Below, piece by piece: positions 42,140 to 49,885 of a stretch of DNA of 64,000 nt. Position numbers and translations under genes: made by a program. The notes under the pieces are model-generated. The model did no database searches, was not told the origin of the DNA, and saw only the letters and a program-made list of their open reading frames with translations. Origin of the DNA: Mucilaginibacter auburnensis (GTDB lineage: Bacteria; Bacteroidota; Bacteroidia; Sphingobacteriales; Sphingobacteriaceae); NCBI RefSeq assembly GCF_002797815.1, contig NZ_PGFJ01000002.1:186001-250000 (forward strand). Direction: 5' to 3'. Each line of letters begins with the position of its first letter. The first letter of the stretch is position 1.

Positions 42140-42475
42140 ATGCCCTATAAAGACCGAGATATCAGCAAACTATACTACACCATGGGCGAGGTTGCGACCA
42201 TGTTTGATGTTAACGCTTCGCTGATACGTTTTTATGAAAAAGAGTTTGAGGTACTTCAGCCTAAAAAGAACAAAAAAGGCAACCGCCTGTTCACTGCCGA
42301 AGACCTTGAAAACTTCAAGATCATCTTCCACTTGATAAAAGATAAAGGCTATACCCTGCAAGGCGCCAAAGACCACCTCAAGCAAAACATGAATGATGTT
42401 AAAGATAGCCAACGGGTGATCACTTCTTTAGAAAACCTGAAGAAGTTTCTGCTTGAAGTTAAAGAGCAGTTGTAA
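42140..42475 (+). CDS. MerR-family transcriptional regulator
   Basis: 111 residues. The N-terminal MerR winged helix is YYTMGEVATMFDVNASLIRF with FYEKEFEVLQP, KGNRLFTAEDLENF and a helix IIFHLIKDKGYTLQGAKDHL. A short coiled coil (SQRVITSLENLKKFLLEVKE) follows for dimerisation. There is no effector-binding domain or metal-binding cysteine, so the signal is unknown. The ATG at 42140 is preferred to a TTG six bases upstream. It lies 34 bases after the response regulator. Confidence 0.85.
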   Translation: MPYKDRDISKLYYTMGEVATMFDVNASLIRFYEKEFEVLQPKKNKKGNRLFTAEDLENFKIIFHLIKDKGYTLQGAKDHLKQNMNDVKDSQRVITSLENLKKFLLEVKEQL

Positions 42476-42859
42476 CTACCCTACCATTTCGTTAAAAATC
42501 CTTTGTAGGGTCTTTTCGCAATCAGCGGTTAGACCTGGATGCACTTTGGATGTTTGCACAACTGTGCTACGCGTAGCCGTTAACCATCTAAAACGCGAAG
42601 CCTCGTCAAGAGCAGCTATAGCCCCGCAGGATTTGTTGCCCTTTGTAATTTCAGCAAAAGCATTAAGATTGGCTTTAACCATATCAATCTCTAAATTGCT
42701 GGAAAACGCCGCCATCCGCTGCTCGTCAATCTGTATGATGGACTGTAAAAACTTAGTCCGCTTACAAAACAGTATAACGCCAACATTTATAAACTCCTCA
42801 CGCTCTACCCTGGGCACAACGCGTATAACGGCGTACTCAAAAACGTGATTCTCGGGCAT
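42476..42859 (-). CDS. DUF3037 family protein
   Basis: 127 residues from the ATG at 42859. Family signature: FEYAVIRVVPRVEREEFINV followed by GVILFCKRTKFL and a C-terminal HPGLTADCEKTLQRIFNEMV. DUF3037 proteins are regularly encoded next to HipA-like kinases, as here, where its start lies 23 bases inside the kinase gene. Function is unknown. It ends one base past the convergent MerR stop. Confidence 0.85.
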   Translation of the reverse strand: MPENHVFEYAVIRVVPRVEREEFINVGVILFCKRTKFLQSIIQIDEQRMAAFSSNLEIDMVKANLNAFAEITKGNKSCGAIAALDEASRFRWLTATRSTVVQTSKVHPGLTADCEKTLQRIFNEMVG

Positions 42860-43628
42860 GTTTGGCTTCTTCAATAAACGTTGACGACGCGGCAAGGCGT
42901 GTGGTTAAAAACTGAATATATACCTCTCGCTTTTCAGCGGCGGTTAGCGACTCATCTTCCAACCACTCATCAGGCACCAGGTTAACAATGTCAGTTATCT
43001 TTTCTTTGGTCAGGATAGCCTTAAAAGCGGCATCAACCGTGTCTAACTCGCTTGCCCACGGTAACAGTACGTGGTCTTTAACCTGCACAAACGGGCGTAA
43101 GGCTTGCTCCTGCCAATTATCCCAGGAGTGATGAAAATACAAGGCTGCACCATGGTCAATCAACCAAAGTTCCTTGTACCACATCAGCATGTTGGTGTTA
43201 CGTGGGGTACGATCAACATTGGTAATAAGGCAATCCAACCAAACAATTTGCGACGATAGTAATGGTGGCAACTGCGTTACCACAGCATCAAACGTTATGG
43301 CACCCGACAAATAATGAACCGCCAGATTTAAGCCCACACTGGCTTTTAGCAGGTCTTGTATCTCTTCGTCAGGTTCAGTACGCCCAAACGCCGAGTCAAG
43401 GTTAGCAAACACGATCTCGGGTATTTTAAAACCTAACGCACGCGCAAGTTCACCTCCTATCAGTTCGGCTATCAAGGCTTTTTTCCCCTGCCCCGCTCCC
43501 CGGAACTTTAAAACGTATAGAAAATTATCGTCGGCCTCGGCAATGGCTGGTAGCGAACCACCCTCCCGCAGCGGGGTAACATAGCGGGTAACGTTAACTG
43601 TTCGTAAAGATGGTATGGTATTGCTCAT
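42837..43628 (-). CDS. HipA-like kinase family protein
   Basis: 263 residues with HipA-type kinase landmarks: FLYVLKFRGAGQGKKALIAE (nucleotide-binding Lys/Glu region, ~30-55), WLDCLITNVDRTPRNTNMLM (catalytic-loop D...N, ~155-175) and LWLIDHGAALYFH (metal-binding Asp, ~178-190). It is shorter than E. coli HipA (about 440 residues) and lacks the N-terminal subdomain and a HipB antitoxin gene. It is therefore not a standard toxin-antitoxin pair. It is translationally coupled to DUF3037. The substrate is unknown. Confidence 0.8.
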   Translation of the reverse strand: MSNTIPSLRTVNVTRYVTPLREGGSLPAIAEADDNFLYVLKFRGAGQGKKALIAELIGGELARALGFKIPEIVFANLDSAFGRTEPDEEIQDLLKASVGLNLAVHYLSGAITFDAVVTQLPPLLSSQIVWLDCLITNVDRTPRNTNMLMWYKELWLIDHGAALYFHHSWDNWQEQALRPFVQVKDHVLLPWASELDTVDAAFKAILTKEKITDIVNLVPDEWLEDESLTAAEKREVYIQFLTTRLAASSTFIEEAKHARESRF

Positions 43629-43718
43629 TATCTATTCAGGCGCTAAAATTAGCGATTTTTAATTTGTACCGCGTTTATTTGTATTTTCACAAGCAAACAA
43701 GTTTAAATTCTCTCACAG

Positions 43719-44192
43719 GTGTATCTTAAATTATTCAACAGACATAAGCAATCCATACTCTATGGTGCATCATTAGCATTATTACTGGTACTGCTTAAAT
43801 GGCTGGAATTTAAACTCATAATTATTGACCATTCATTTGAGTTATATGTAGGTGCCATTGCATTGTTTTTTACCACACTGGGCATTTGGCTGGCTTTAAA
43901 ACTCACCAAACCTAAAATTGAAACATTGGTAGTGGAGAAAGCAATTTACAGATCATCTTCGACTGAATTTACTGCTAACCAAACCGAGATAGATAGACTC
44001 AACCTCAGCACCCGGGAGGTTGAAGTGTTGACACACATGGCACAGGGATTAAGCAATCAGGAAATTGCGGAAAAGCTATTTGTGTCACTTAATACCATCA
44101 AAACCCACTCATCAAAAATATTTGAAAAGATGGAAGTAAAGCGACGCACCCAGGCGGTTGAATTGGCACAGCGCCTGGGCATATTGCCGTAG
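43719..44192 (+). CDS. Membrane-anchored LuxR-type regulator
   Basis: 157 residues starting at GTG 43719. Two transmembrane helices (~13-30 and ~42-62) are followed by a linker and a LuxR/GerE HTH (~95-157): LSTREVEVLTHMAQGLSNQE, then IAEKLFVSLNTIKTH and KIFEKMEVKRRTQAVELAQ. There is no receiver domain. Such membrane-tethered HTH proteins could act directly from the membrane or after release. The target is unknown, and it stands alone. Confidence 0.85.
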   Translation: MYLKLFNRHKQSILYGASLALLLVLLKWLEFKLIIIDHSFELYVGAIALFFTTLGIWLALKLTKPKIETLVVEKAIYRSSSTEFTANQTEIDRLNLSTREVEVLTHMAQGLSNQEIAEKLFVSLNTIKTHSSKIFEKMEVKRRTQAVELAQRLGILP

Positions 44193-44307
44193 TGCTTAAG
44201 TATTATTTGGCTGTCAATTATAAAAATCACACAAAAGTATGAGGCAGAAAAGCAGTGCGTTAGGCAAATTTGCGCATCAAAAACTCATAACCTGTTAATT
44301 CATTGTC

Positions 44308-44835
44308 ATGAAAAAAAACGTACTCATTTTTGGCAGCATCGCCGGCCTTATTCTTTTAATTGTTCTGCTTACCTCTACCATTGCATGCTACAGCAGCGAC
44401 AATTATAATGGCAACATGTGGTTGGGCTACGGCTCAATGTTAGTAGCCTTCTCATTAATTTTTGTCGGCATAAAAAACGTGCGCGATAAGGTAAACAACG
44501 GCTTTATAACTTTTGGAGGAGCCTTCAAAGTGGGGATACTTATTGCCTTAATTGCCTCAACGGTGTACGTAGTAACCTGGCTGTTTGAGTATTACTTAAT
44601 AATGCCCGACTTTATGGACAAATACATAGCCCATGTTTTAAGAGAAGCCGCCAAAAATGGGGCGACAGCTGCTGACCTTAAAGCGAAAAAAGATGATATG
44701 GCCGGATACATTGATATGTATAAAACCCCTTTTGGCGTGATTGTAATGACCTACCTTGAGGTATTACCCATCGGTTTGATCATTGCCGCTATTGCTGCTT
44801 TGATATTAAAGCGTAAACCACAGATAGCTGCTTAA
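44308..44835 (+). CDS. DUF4199 family membrane protein
   Basis: 175 residues with four transmembrane helices (~5-25, 38-55, 72-95, 145-167). FGGAFKVGILIALIASTVYV and the cytoplasmic helical segment (KAKKDDMAGYIDMYKTP) are typical of DUF4199. Function is unknown. It converges on the histidine-kinase gene across a shared hairpin. Confidence 0.85.
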   Translation: MKKNVLIFGSIAGLILLIVLLTSTIACYSSDNYNGNMWLGYGSMLVAFSLIFVGIKNVRDKVNNGFITFGGAFKVGILIALIASTVYVVTWLFEYYLIMPDFMDKYIAHVLREAAKNGATAADLKAKKDDMAGYIDMYKTPFGVIVMTYLEVLPIGLIIAAIAALILKRKPQIAA

Positions 44836-44863
44836 GATCACTAACAAAAGTTGCCCGGGAAAA

Positions 44864-44900
44864 TAAATCAAGCACTCGCAAAAACCGGGTGCTTGATTTA
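44864..44900. terminator. Shared hairpin between convergent genes
   Basis: TAAATCAAGCAC and GTGCTTGATTTA pair perfectly over 12 bases around a 13-base loop. The right arm includes the kinase gene's stop codon. T runs are weak in both directions. Confidence 0.6.
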
Positions 44901-46244
44901 ACTGACAAACTGCATGGAGAAAACAGAACCCTCACCCTCTACCGACTGAACTTTGATGGAGCCTTTATGCAGCATCATGATCTGTTTGCATAAACTAAGG
45001 CCTATGCCGCTGCCGGTTTTTCGCGTACTGAAGAATGGGATAAATATCTTATCAACAAGTTCAGCAGACATGCCGGTACCATTATCTGCAATCTTTATCA
45101 GTTGTCTGCCTTCTTTTGTTAACTCTGCGCTAAGTGTAATTACCGGCATCTCAACCGACTTGACAGCTTCTATAGCGTTAACCAGCAAGTTGATCAAGAC
45201 CTGTTCAATTAGCTCTCTGTCAATATTAACTGCCATTTGCGTATCTCTCAAAACTATATCTAACTCAATGTTTTTTTGAGTAAGTGTAGGTTGCATCAAA
45301 CTGCTTAGATCCTCAAACAGGTCGCGTACTAAAACACGCTTTAAATCCAAACTGGTAATTTTATTCAAATTGCGGTAGCTCTCCGTGAATTTTAATAGCC
45401 CCTCACTCCTGCGTTTAATTGTATCTATACCCAATTCCAAATCATCCAGATCACCGCCTTTATTATTCTTCTCGCTGTATATTTTTAGTCGATTTTTCAA
45501 CGTATCAGCCAATGATGATATTGGTGCTACAGAGTTCATTATCTCATGCGTCATTACATTTAACAGCTTTTGCCATGCCTTTGATTCGGTTTCATCCAAC
45601 GCTTCACTTATGTTTTGAAAAGCAAGCAACTTATATACCTTATCATCACTTCGCATGGTGCTGGCTGTAAGCAAAATTTTAAATAACTGTTGATTACGCG
45701 TTATAGAAACCACTTTGCTATCTCCAGGCTTAAGCGCTAAAACGGCATTATACAGCTCTTCATCCCGCTTCTGCAAAGAGTGAATAGTTTTTAAATAAGG
45801 AATGTTAAATGTGTTTTTAAAGGACTCATTTAGCCAACCTATTTCTCCTGTTTCCTGCTCATAGGATACAATGCCTGTATCAACCAGTTCCAATATTTTC
45901 TGGAGATATTGGTACTGCGTTTCCCGCTCGCGACTTATGGTTTTAAATGTGGTATTTATGTCATTAAAACCCTTACGTAATGGCTGAAGTTCAACTGGAG
46001 CTTTTTTCACATCAAAATACCTTGAAAAATCACGATAGTGAACAGACTCCGCAAACTGCTGAACTTCGTTATGTGCTTTTTTCTGAAACTGTATCATGTC
46101 TGCCAAAACAAATGCGATAACAGGTATGCCTATTATCAACATTTCATACCATCCCTTAACTATAATAAAGCTTAGGCCCAGCAAACTCAAAAACAATAAA
46201 GCAACGCGCGCTATCAAACGCGTTTCATAGCCCTTAAATATCAT
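44898..46244 (-). CDS. Sensor histidine kinase (NtrB-like)
   Basis: 448 residues. Two transmembrane helices (~12-29 and ~34-50) with almost no periplasmic loop. A PAS-like domain lies at ~105-215. The phospho-acceptor is His233 in NVMTHEIMNSVAP, and the ATPase domain has N box VLINLLVNAIEAV, DNGTGMS and GSGIGLSLC. The minimal outer loop suggests that it senses the membrane itself or a transported compound. Its start overlaps the response-regulator gene by 11 bases, so the two form one unit. It would phosphorylate that regulator and, by position, control the divergent efflux genes. Confidence 0.9.
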   Translation of the reverse strand: MIFKGYETRLIARVALLFLSLLGLSFIIVKGWYEMLIIGIPVIAFVLADMIQFQKKAHNEVQQFAESVHYRDFSRYFDVKKAPVELQPLRKGFNDINTTFKTISRERETQYQYLQKILELVDTGIVSYEQETGEIGWLNESFKNTFNIPYLKTIHSLQKRDEELYNAVLALKPGDSKVVSITRNQQLFKILLTASTMRSDDKVYKLLAFQNISEALDETESKAWQKLLNVMTHEIMNSVAPISSLADTLKNRLKIYSEKNNKGGDLDDLELGIDTIKRRSEGLLKFTESYRNLNKITSLDLKRVLVRDLFEDLSSLMQPTLTQKNIELDIVLRDTQMAVNIDRELIEQVLINLLVNAIEAVKSVEMPVITLSAELTKEGRQLIKIADNGTGMSAELVDKIFIPFFSTRKTGSGIGLSLCKQIMMLHKGSIKVQSVEGEGSVFSMQFVS

Positions 46245-47589
46245 ACTTGCTTAATCTGCGGTATAGTGCTGTACGCGTCAAACCCAATTCCTTTGCTGCA
46301 CGTGTTATATTACCATTATGTTTATCAATCACCCGCATTATGGTGTTTTTTTCTACCATGCTTAGCGGCATATCATCTGGCATTGGGGGTTCAGGACTGG
46401 CTGTTTCAATGGAAGAAAATATCAGATCGTTAGCTGTTAAAACCTCGCTATCAGCCATTATAATGGCACGCTCCATGGTATATTGCAATTCGCGCACATT
46501 GCCGGGATAATGATAGCTGTTGAGCTTTTGCAAAGCAGTGGCGTCAAAACTTACAGCAGGCTTTAAGTATTTGGCTGCATAAGTAGCTGCAAAATGCTTC
46601 GCCAGCAAAACAATGTCGTTATTTCGCTTGCGTAGCGGCGGCATAGTTACTTCAACCGTATTAATACGATAGATCAAGTCCTTACGGAAGCGATCATCAT
46701 TAGCCAACTCATGCAATGGCAGGTTAGTGGCACATATCAGCCTAATATCAATATCCATGGGTTTGTTGTTACCCAGGCGGGTAACTTGCCTGTTTTGCAG
46801 TACGGTAAGTAGCTTTGCCTGCTGCCTTAACGATATATTTCCAATTTCATCTAAAAACAACGTCCCGCCATTGGCATCTTCAAATCTACCTGGTCTATCT
46901 TCCCTTGCATCTGTAAATGCCCCCTTTTTGTGTCCAAATAATTCGCTTTCAAAAAGTGTGTCGGTCAACGCGCCAACATCCACTTTAACAAACGGTTTAC
47001 CCGCTCTCATTGAGCGTTCATGAATAGCCTTAGCTATCAAGTCCTTGCCGGTTCCATTCTCGCCCAATATGAGTATATTGGCATCAGTGGGTGCAATTTT
47101 ATTTACCTTCAAAAATATATCCTGCATTACATCCGAGTCGCCCAGTAAGGTTGTTGTGCCTGTACTTTTATTAGATGAAGTTTTGGTGTTTTTATCACTA
47201 TCTTTTTTATCCAGTAGTTCTTTAATTACTTCAGTGAGTTTGTCGTTATGCCAAGGTTTAACTATAAAATCTGCGGCACCTTCCTTAAGCGAACGAACAG
47301 CGAGGTCAATATCACCATAAGCGGTTATCATAATAACAATGGCATCAGGCTTCCACTCCTTTACCTTGCGCAGCCAGTACAAACCTTCGTTGCCTGTATT
47401 GATAGCGCTGTTAAAGTTCATATCAAGCAGTATAAGGTCCACGTTGTTTTGACGAAGCAAACTGTTAAGATTCTCAGGGTTTTTCTCCGTTATTACCTCT
47501 TTCGCTTCGGTTTTAAGTAGAAGCTTAACGGCTGTAAGCACATCGGTGTCATCATCAACAATTAAAACAGTAGCCTTTTTTAGTAACAT
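46234..47589 (-). CDS. Sigma-54-type response regulator of the efflux locus
   Basis: 451 residues. Receiver domain 1-125 (VLIVDDD; phospho-acceptor Asp56 in LILLDMNF; Lys in VKPWHND). AAA+ domain ~150-375: GENGTGKDLIAKAIHE, sigma-54 loop GAFTDA, Walker B GGTLFLDEIGNI. FIS-like HTH at the end (GNITRAAKELGLTRTALYRR). It is first in its two-gene unit and divergent from the adaptor gene, with 257 bases between. That is room for both promoters and upstream activator sites. Confidence 0.9.
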   Translation of the reverse strand: MLLKKATVLIVDDDTDVLTAVKLLLKTEAKEVITEKNPENLNSLLRQNNVDLILLDMNFNSAINTGNEGLYWLRKVKEWKPDAIVIMITAYGDIDLAVRSLKEGAADFIVKPWHNDKLTEVIKELLDKKDSDKNTKTSSNKSTGTTTLLGDSDVMQDIFLKVNKIAPTDANILILGENGTGKDLIAKAIHERSMRAGKPFVKVDVGALTDTLFESELFGHKKGAFTDAREDRPGRFEDANGGTLFLDEIGNISLRQQAKLLTVLQNRQVTRLGNNKPMDIDIRLICATNLPLHELANDDRFRKDLIYRINTVEVTMPPLRKRNNDIVLLAKHFAATYAAKYLKPAVSFDATALQKLNSYHYPGNVRELQYTMERAIIMADSEVLTANDLIFSSIETASPEPPMPDDMPLSMVEKNTIMRVIDKHNGNITRAAKELGLTRTALYRRLSKYDI

Positions 47590-47846
47590 ATAGTCGGTTA
47601 AATTGCAATAAGTATAAATTTATATAAAGTATAAGGCAACAATATAACCATAATTGATAAAGTACTGTGCAACAATTTTTTGCATCATTAGCGTATTTTT
47701 AAACTGTATCATAACCGTACACATGCTGTTGCAAAAACGAACGTGAAAACATTTAATATACCATTTATTAAATTGATTTACAGTAAATTATGTTATGGCA
47801 CGTTGTTTTATAAATAAAGCGTACATAGATCGTCATAGTTAATATC
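47590..47846. promoter_or_regulatory. Divergent control region of the efflux locus
   Basis: 257 AT-rich bases. It repeats TTGCAA/TGCAAC-type words (near 47603, 47670-47685 and 47733), including TGCAA-N7-TTGCA, which may be activator sites. TATGGCACG at 47794-47802 matches a sigma-54 -24 element, but the expected -12 GC is absent (TTTAT). A promoter is therefore only suggested. Confidence 0.35.
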
Positions 47847-49100
47847 GTGGATAGAAAAATAGAGAAGAAAAAATGGAATACCAAACGCCTGCTTACCATA
47901 GCAGGTATAACAGCGCTTGTTATGTTAATAGCATCGAGCATTTATTTTACCTCCGGTAAAAGCAAGCTGGATGTTGATACTGAACGTATAACAGTTGGCG
48001 AGATAACTAAAGGACCTTTCCAGGTAACTATCCCAGTAAACGGCATCGTTATGCCTATCACCACCATTTATCTGGATGCGATAGAAGGCGGACGCGTTGA
48101 GCAATTATTTGTAGAAGACGGCGCGAATTTAAAGAAAGGCGACCCGATACTTAAATTAGCCAATACCGACCTTGAGTTAAGCCTTGCCACACAGGAAAAC
48201 GCTGTATACGCGGCACAAACGCAAATACGTATACAGCAAAATAATGCCGAGCAAAATACAGTTACAAAGCTCAACCAAATGGCCGAGGCTGAAAACGCTT
48301 TTCGTGAGGCTGAGCGCGTATATAAACTAAACAAGCGCTTATTTGACCAAAAAGCTGTAGGATCTCAGGAGTATCAGCAATCTGTAAACGCTTATCAATA
48401 CGCTTCTAACCGACTTAATCTAACTAAACGGATTTTAAAGCAAGACACATTAATAACCCGCGAGCAAGCTCAACAAACCAAAGAACAATACGCTCAAATG
48501 CGCAACACATTGAACCTGATGCGTCAAAAAGTAGCTGATCTGACCGTTCGCGCACCTGTTGACGGGCAATTGTCTTCTCTGGATGCCGAAATTGGTCAGA
48601 GTAAGAATAAAGGGCAAAGGCTTGGGCAGATAGATGTACTATCGGGTTTTAAAGTACGTGTTGATATTGACGAGCACTATATATCGCAGGTGTACAACGG
48701 TTTGACAGGTACTTTCACTTTTGCTGAAAAGAGCTACACGCTGAAGATCAAAAAAGTATACTCTCAGGTTACTAACGGCAAGTTCCAGGTTGACATGCAA
48801 TTTGTTGGAGAGGTACCCGCCGGGATACGCCGCGGTCAGAGCCTGCAAATACTATTGGCGCTAAGCGATGAATCAAAACAGGTACTGTTACCTAAAGGCG
48901 GCTTTTACCAGCAAACAGGTGGCAACTGGATATTCAAGATGAGTGAGAACGGCAAAACAGCGTACAGGGTTGACATACAATTAGGAAGGCAGAATACAGA
49001 GTATTATGAAGTGCTTCAGGGATTAAAACCCGGCGACAAAGTGATTACCTCAAGTTATGAGAACTATGGTGACATACAGGAACTGGTTTTGCAAAAATAG
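47847..49100 (+). CDS. HlyD/MacA-type periplasmic adaptor
   Basis: A 417-residue membrane-fusion protein starting at GTG 47847. A single N-terminal membrane anchor (~14-32) is followed by a lipoyl half-motif (ITTIYLDAIEGGRVEQLFVE), a long coiled-coil hairpin (~95-220, rich in Gln/Ala), the second half-motif (LTVRAPVDGQLSSLDAEIGQ) and beta-barrel/proximal domains ending GLKPGDKVITSSYENYGDI. It would join the ABC permeases to the TolC-type channel encoded at the end of the window. It is first in the operon. Confidence 0.9.
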   Translation: MDRKIEKKKWNTKRLLTIAGITALVMLIASSIYFTSGKSKLDVDTERITVGEITKGPFQVTIPVNGIVMPITTIYLDAIEGGRVEQLFVEDGANLKKGDPILKLANTDLELSLATQENAVYAAQTQIRIQQNNAEQNTVTKLNQMAEAENAFREAERVYKLNKRLFDQKAVGSQEYQQSVNAYQYASNRLNLTKRILKQDTLITREQAQQTKEQYAQMRNTLNLMRQKVADLTVRAPVDGQLSSLDAEIGQSKNKGQRLGQIDVLSGFKVRVDIDEHYISQVYNGLTGTFTFAEKSYTLKIKKVYSQVTNGKFQVDMQFVGEVPAGIRRGQSLQILLALSDESKQVLLPKGGFYQQTGGNWIFKMSENGKTAYRVDIQLGRQNTEYYEVLQGLKPGDKVITSSYENYGDIQELVLQK

Positions 49101-49182
49101 CTCGTGCCAAATAAGTGACGATTTACATTGAAATAAAAAATTAAAAATAAAAAGCCCACAACACAAGGGCAAGGAGGCCTTA

Positions 49183-49860
49183 ATGATCAAAATAACCAAC
49201 TTAGAAAAATTCTACCGTACTGAAGAAGTAGAGACCATTGCGCTTAACAAACTGTCTATAGAAGTTAAAGAAGGCGAGTTTGTAGCCATAATGGGCCCAT
49301 CCGGCTGCGGCAAATCTACCCTGCTGAATATTTTGGGCCTACTGGATGACCCCGATGGCGGAAGCTATATTTTTAACGGCACGGAGGTAGCCCATTTTAA
49401 CGAGCGTAAACGCGCCGACCTGCGTAAACACAATATCGGTTTCGTTTTTCAAAGCTTTAACCTGATAGATGAGTTAACGGTGTTTGAGAACGTAGAGCTT
49501 CCATTGATCTATACTGGGGTTCCGGCATCAGAGCGCGTTGCAAAAGTTGAGAAAGTTTTGGATAAAATGCAGATCATGCACAGACGCAACCACTATCCGC
49601 AACAATTATCGGGCGGTCAGCAACAGCGTGTTGCCGTGGCCAGAGCGGTTGTAAATAATCCTAAACTGATATTAGCCGATGAGCCTACCGGTAACCTGGA
49701 TAGCAGTAACGGTAATGAAGTAATGGAACTACTCACCGACCTTAACGAGCAGGGAACCACCATTATAATGGTTACACACTCTGAACATGATGCACGCTAC
49801 AGCCACAGAATAATAAGGCTGTTAGACGGGCAAACTGTAATGGAAAACATAATGATCTAA
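49183..49860 (+). CDS. ABC transporter ATP-binding protein (MacB/LolD type)
   Basis: 225 residues with a complete ATPase: Walker A MGPSGCGKSTLLN (~39-51), Q loop FVFQSFNLIDELTV, signature LSGGQQQRVAVARA, Walker B LILADEPTGNLDS and switch MVTHSEHDARY. Its size and sequence fit the LolD/MacB ATPase group that drives FtsX-fold permeases. It precedes the first permease by 25 bases. It probably serves several of the five permeases. Confidence 0.92.
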   Translation: MIKITNLEKFYRTEEVETIALNKLSIEVKEGEFVAIMGPSGCGKSTLLNILGLLDDPDGGSYIFNGTEVAHFNERKRADLRKHNIGFVFQSFNLIDELTVFENVELPLIYTGVPASERVAKVEKVLDKMQIMHRRNHYPQQLSGGQQQRVAVARAVVNNPKLILADEPTGNLDSSNGNEVMELLTDLNEQGTTIIMVTHSEHDARYSHRIIRLLDGQTVMENIMI

Positions 49861-49885
49861 CTACCTAAACCTTATCTATATTACT

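Noticed and set aside
42837..43628. HipBA toxin-antitoxin module
   Set aside because: No HTH antitoxin is present and the kinase is much shorter than HipA. The partner is DUF3037.
47794..47812. Sigma-54 promoter (-24/-12) for the efflux operon
   Set aside because: The -24 TGGCACG is good but the -12 GC is missing at the required spacing. It is kept only as a hint in the control region.
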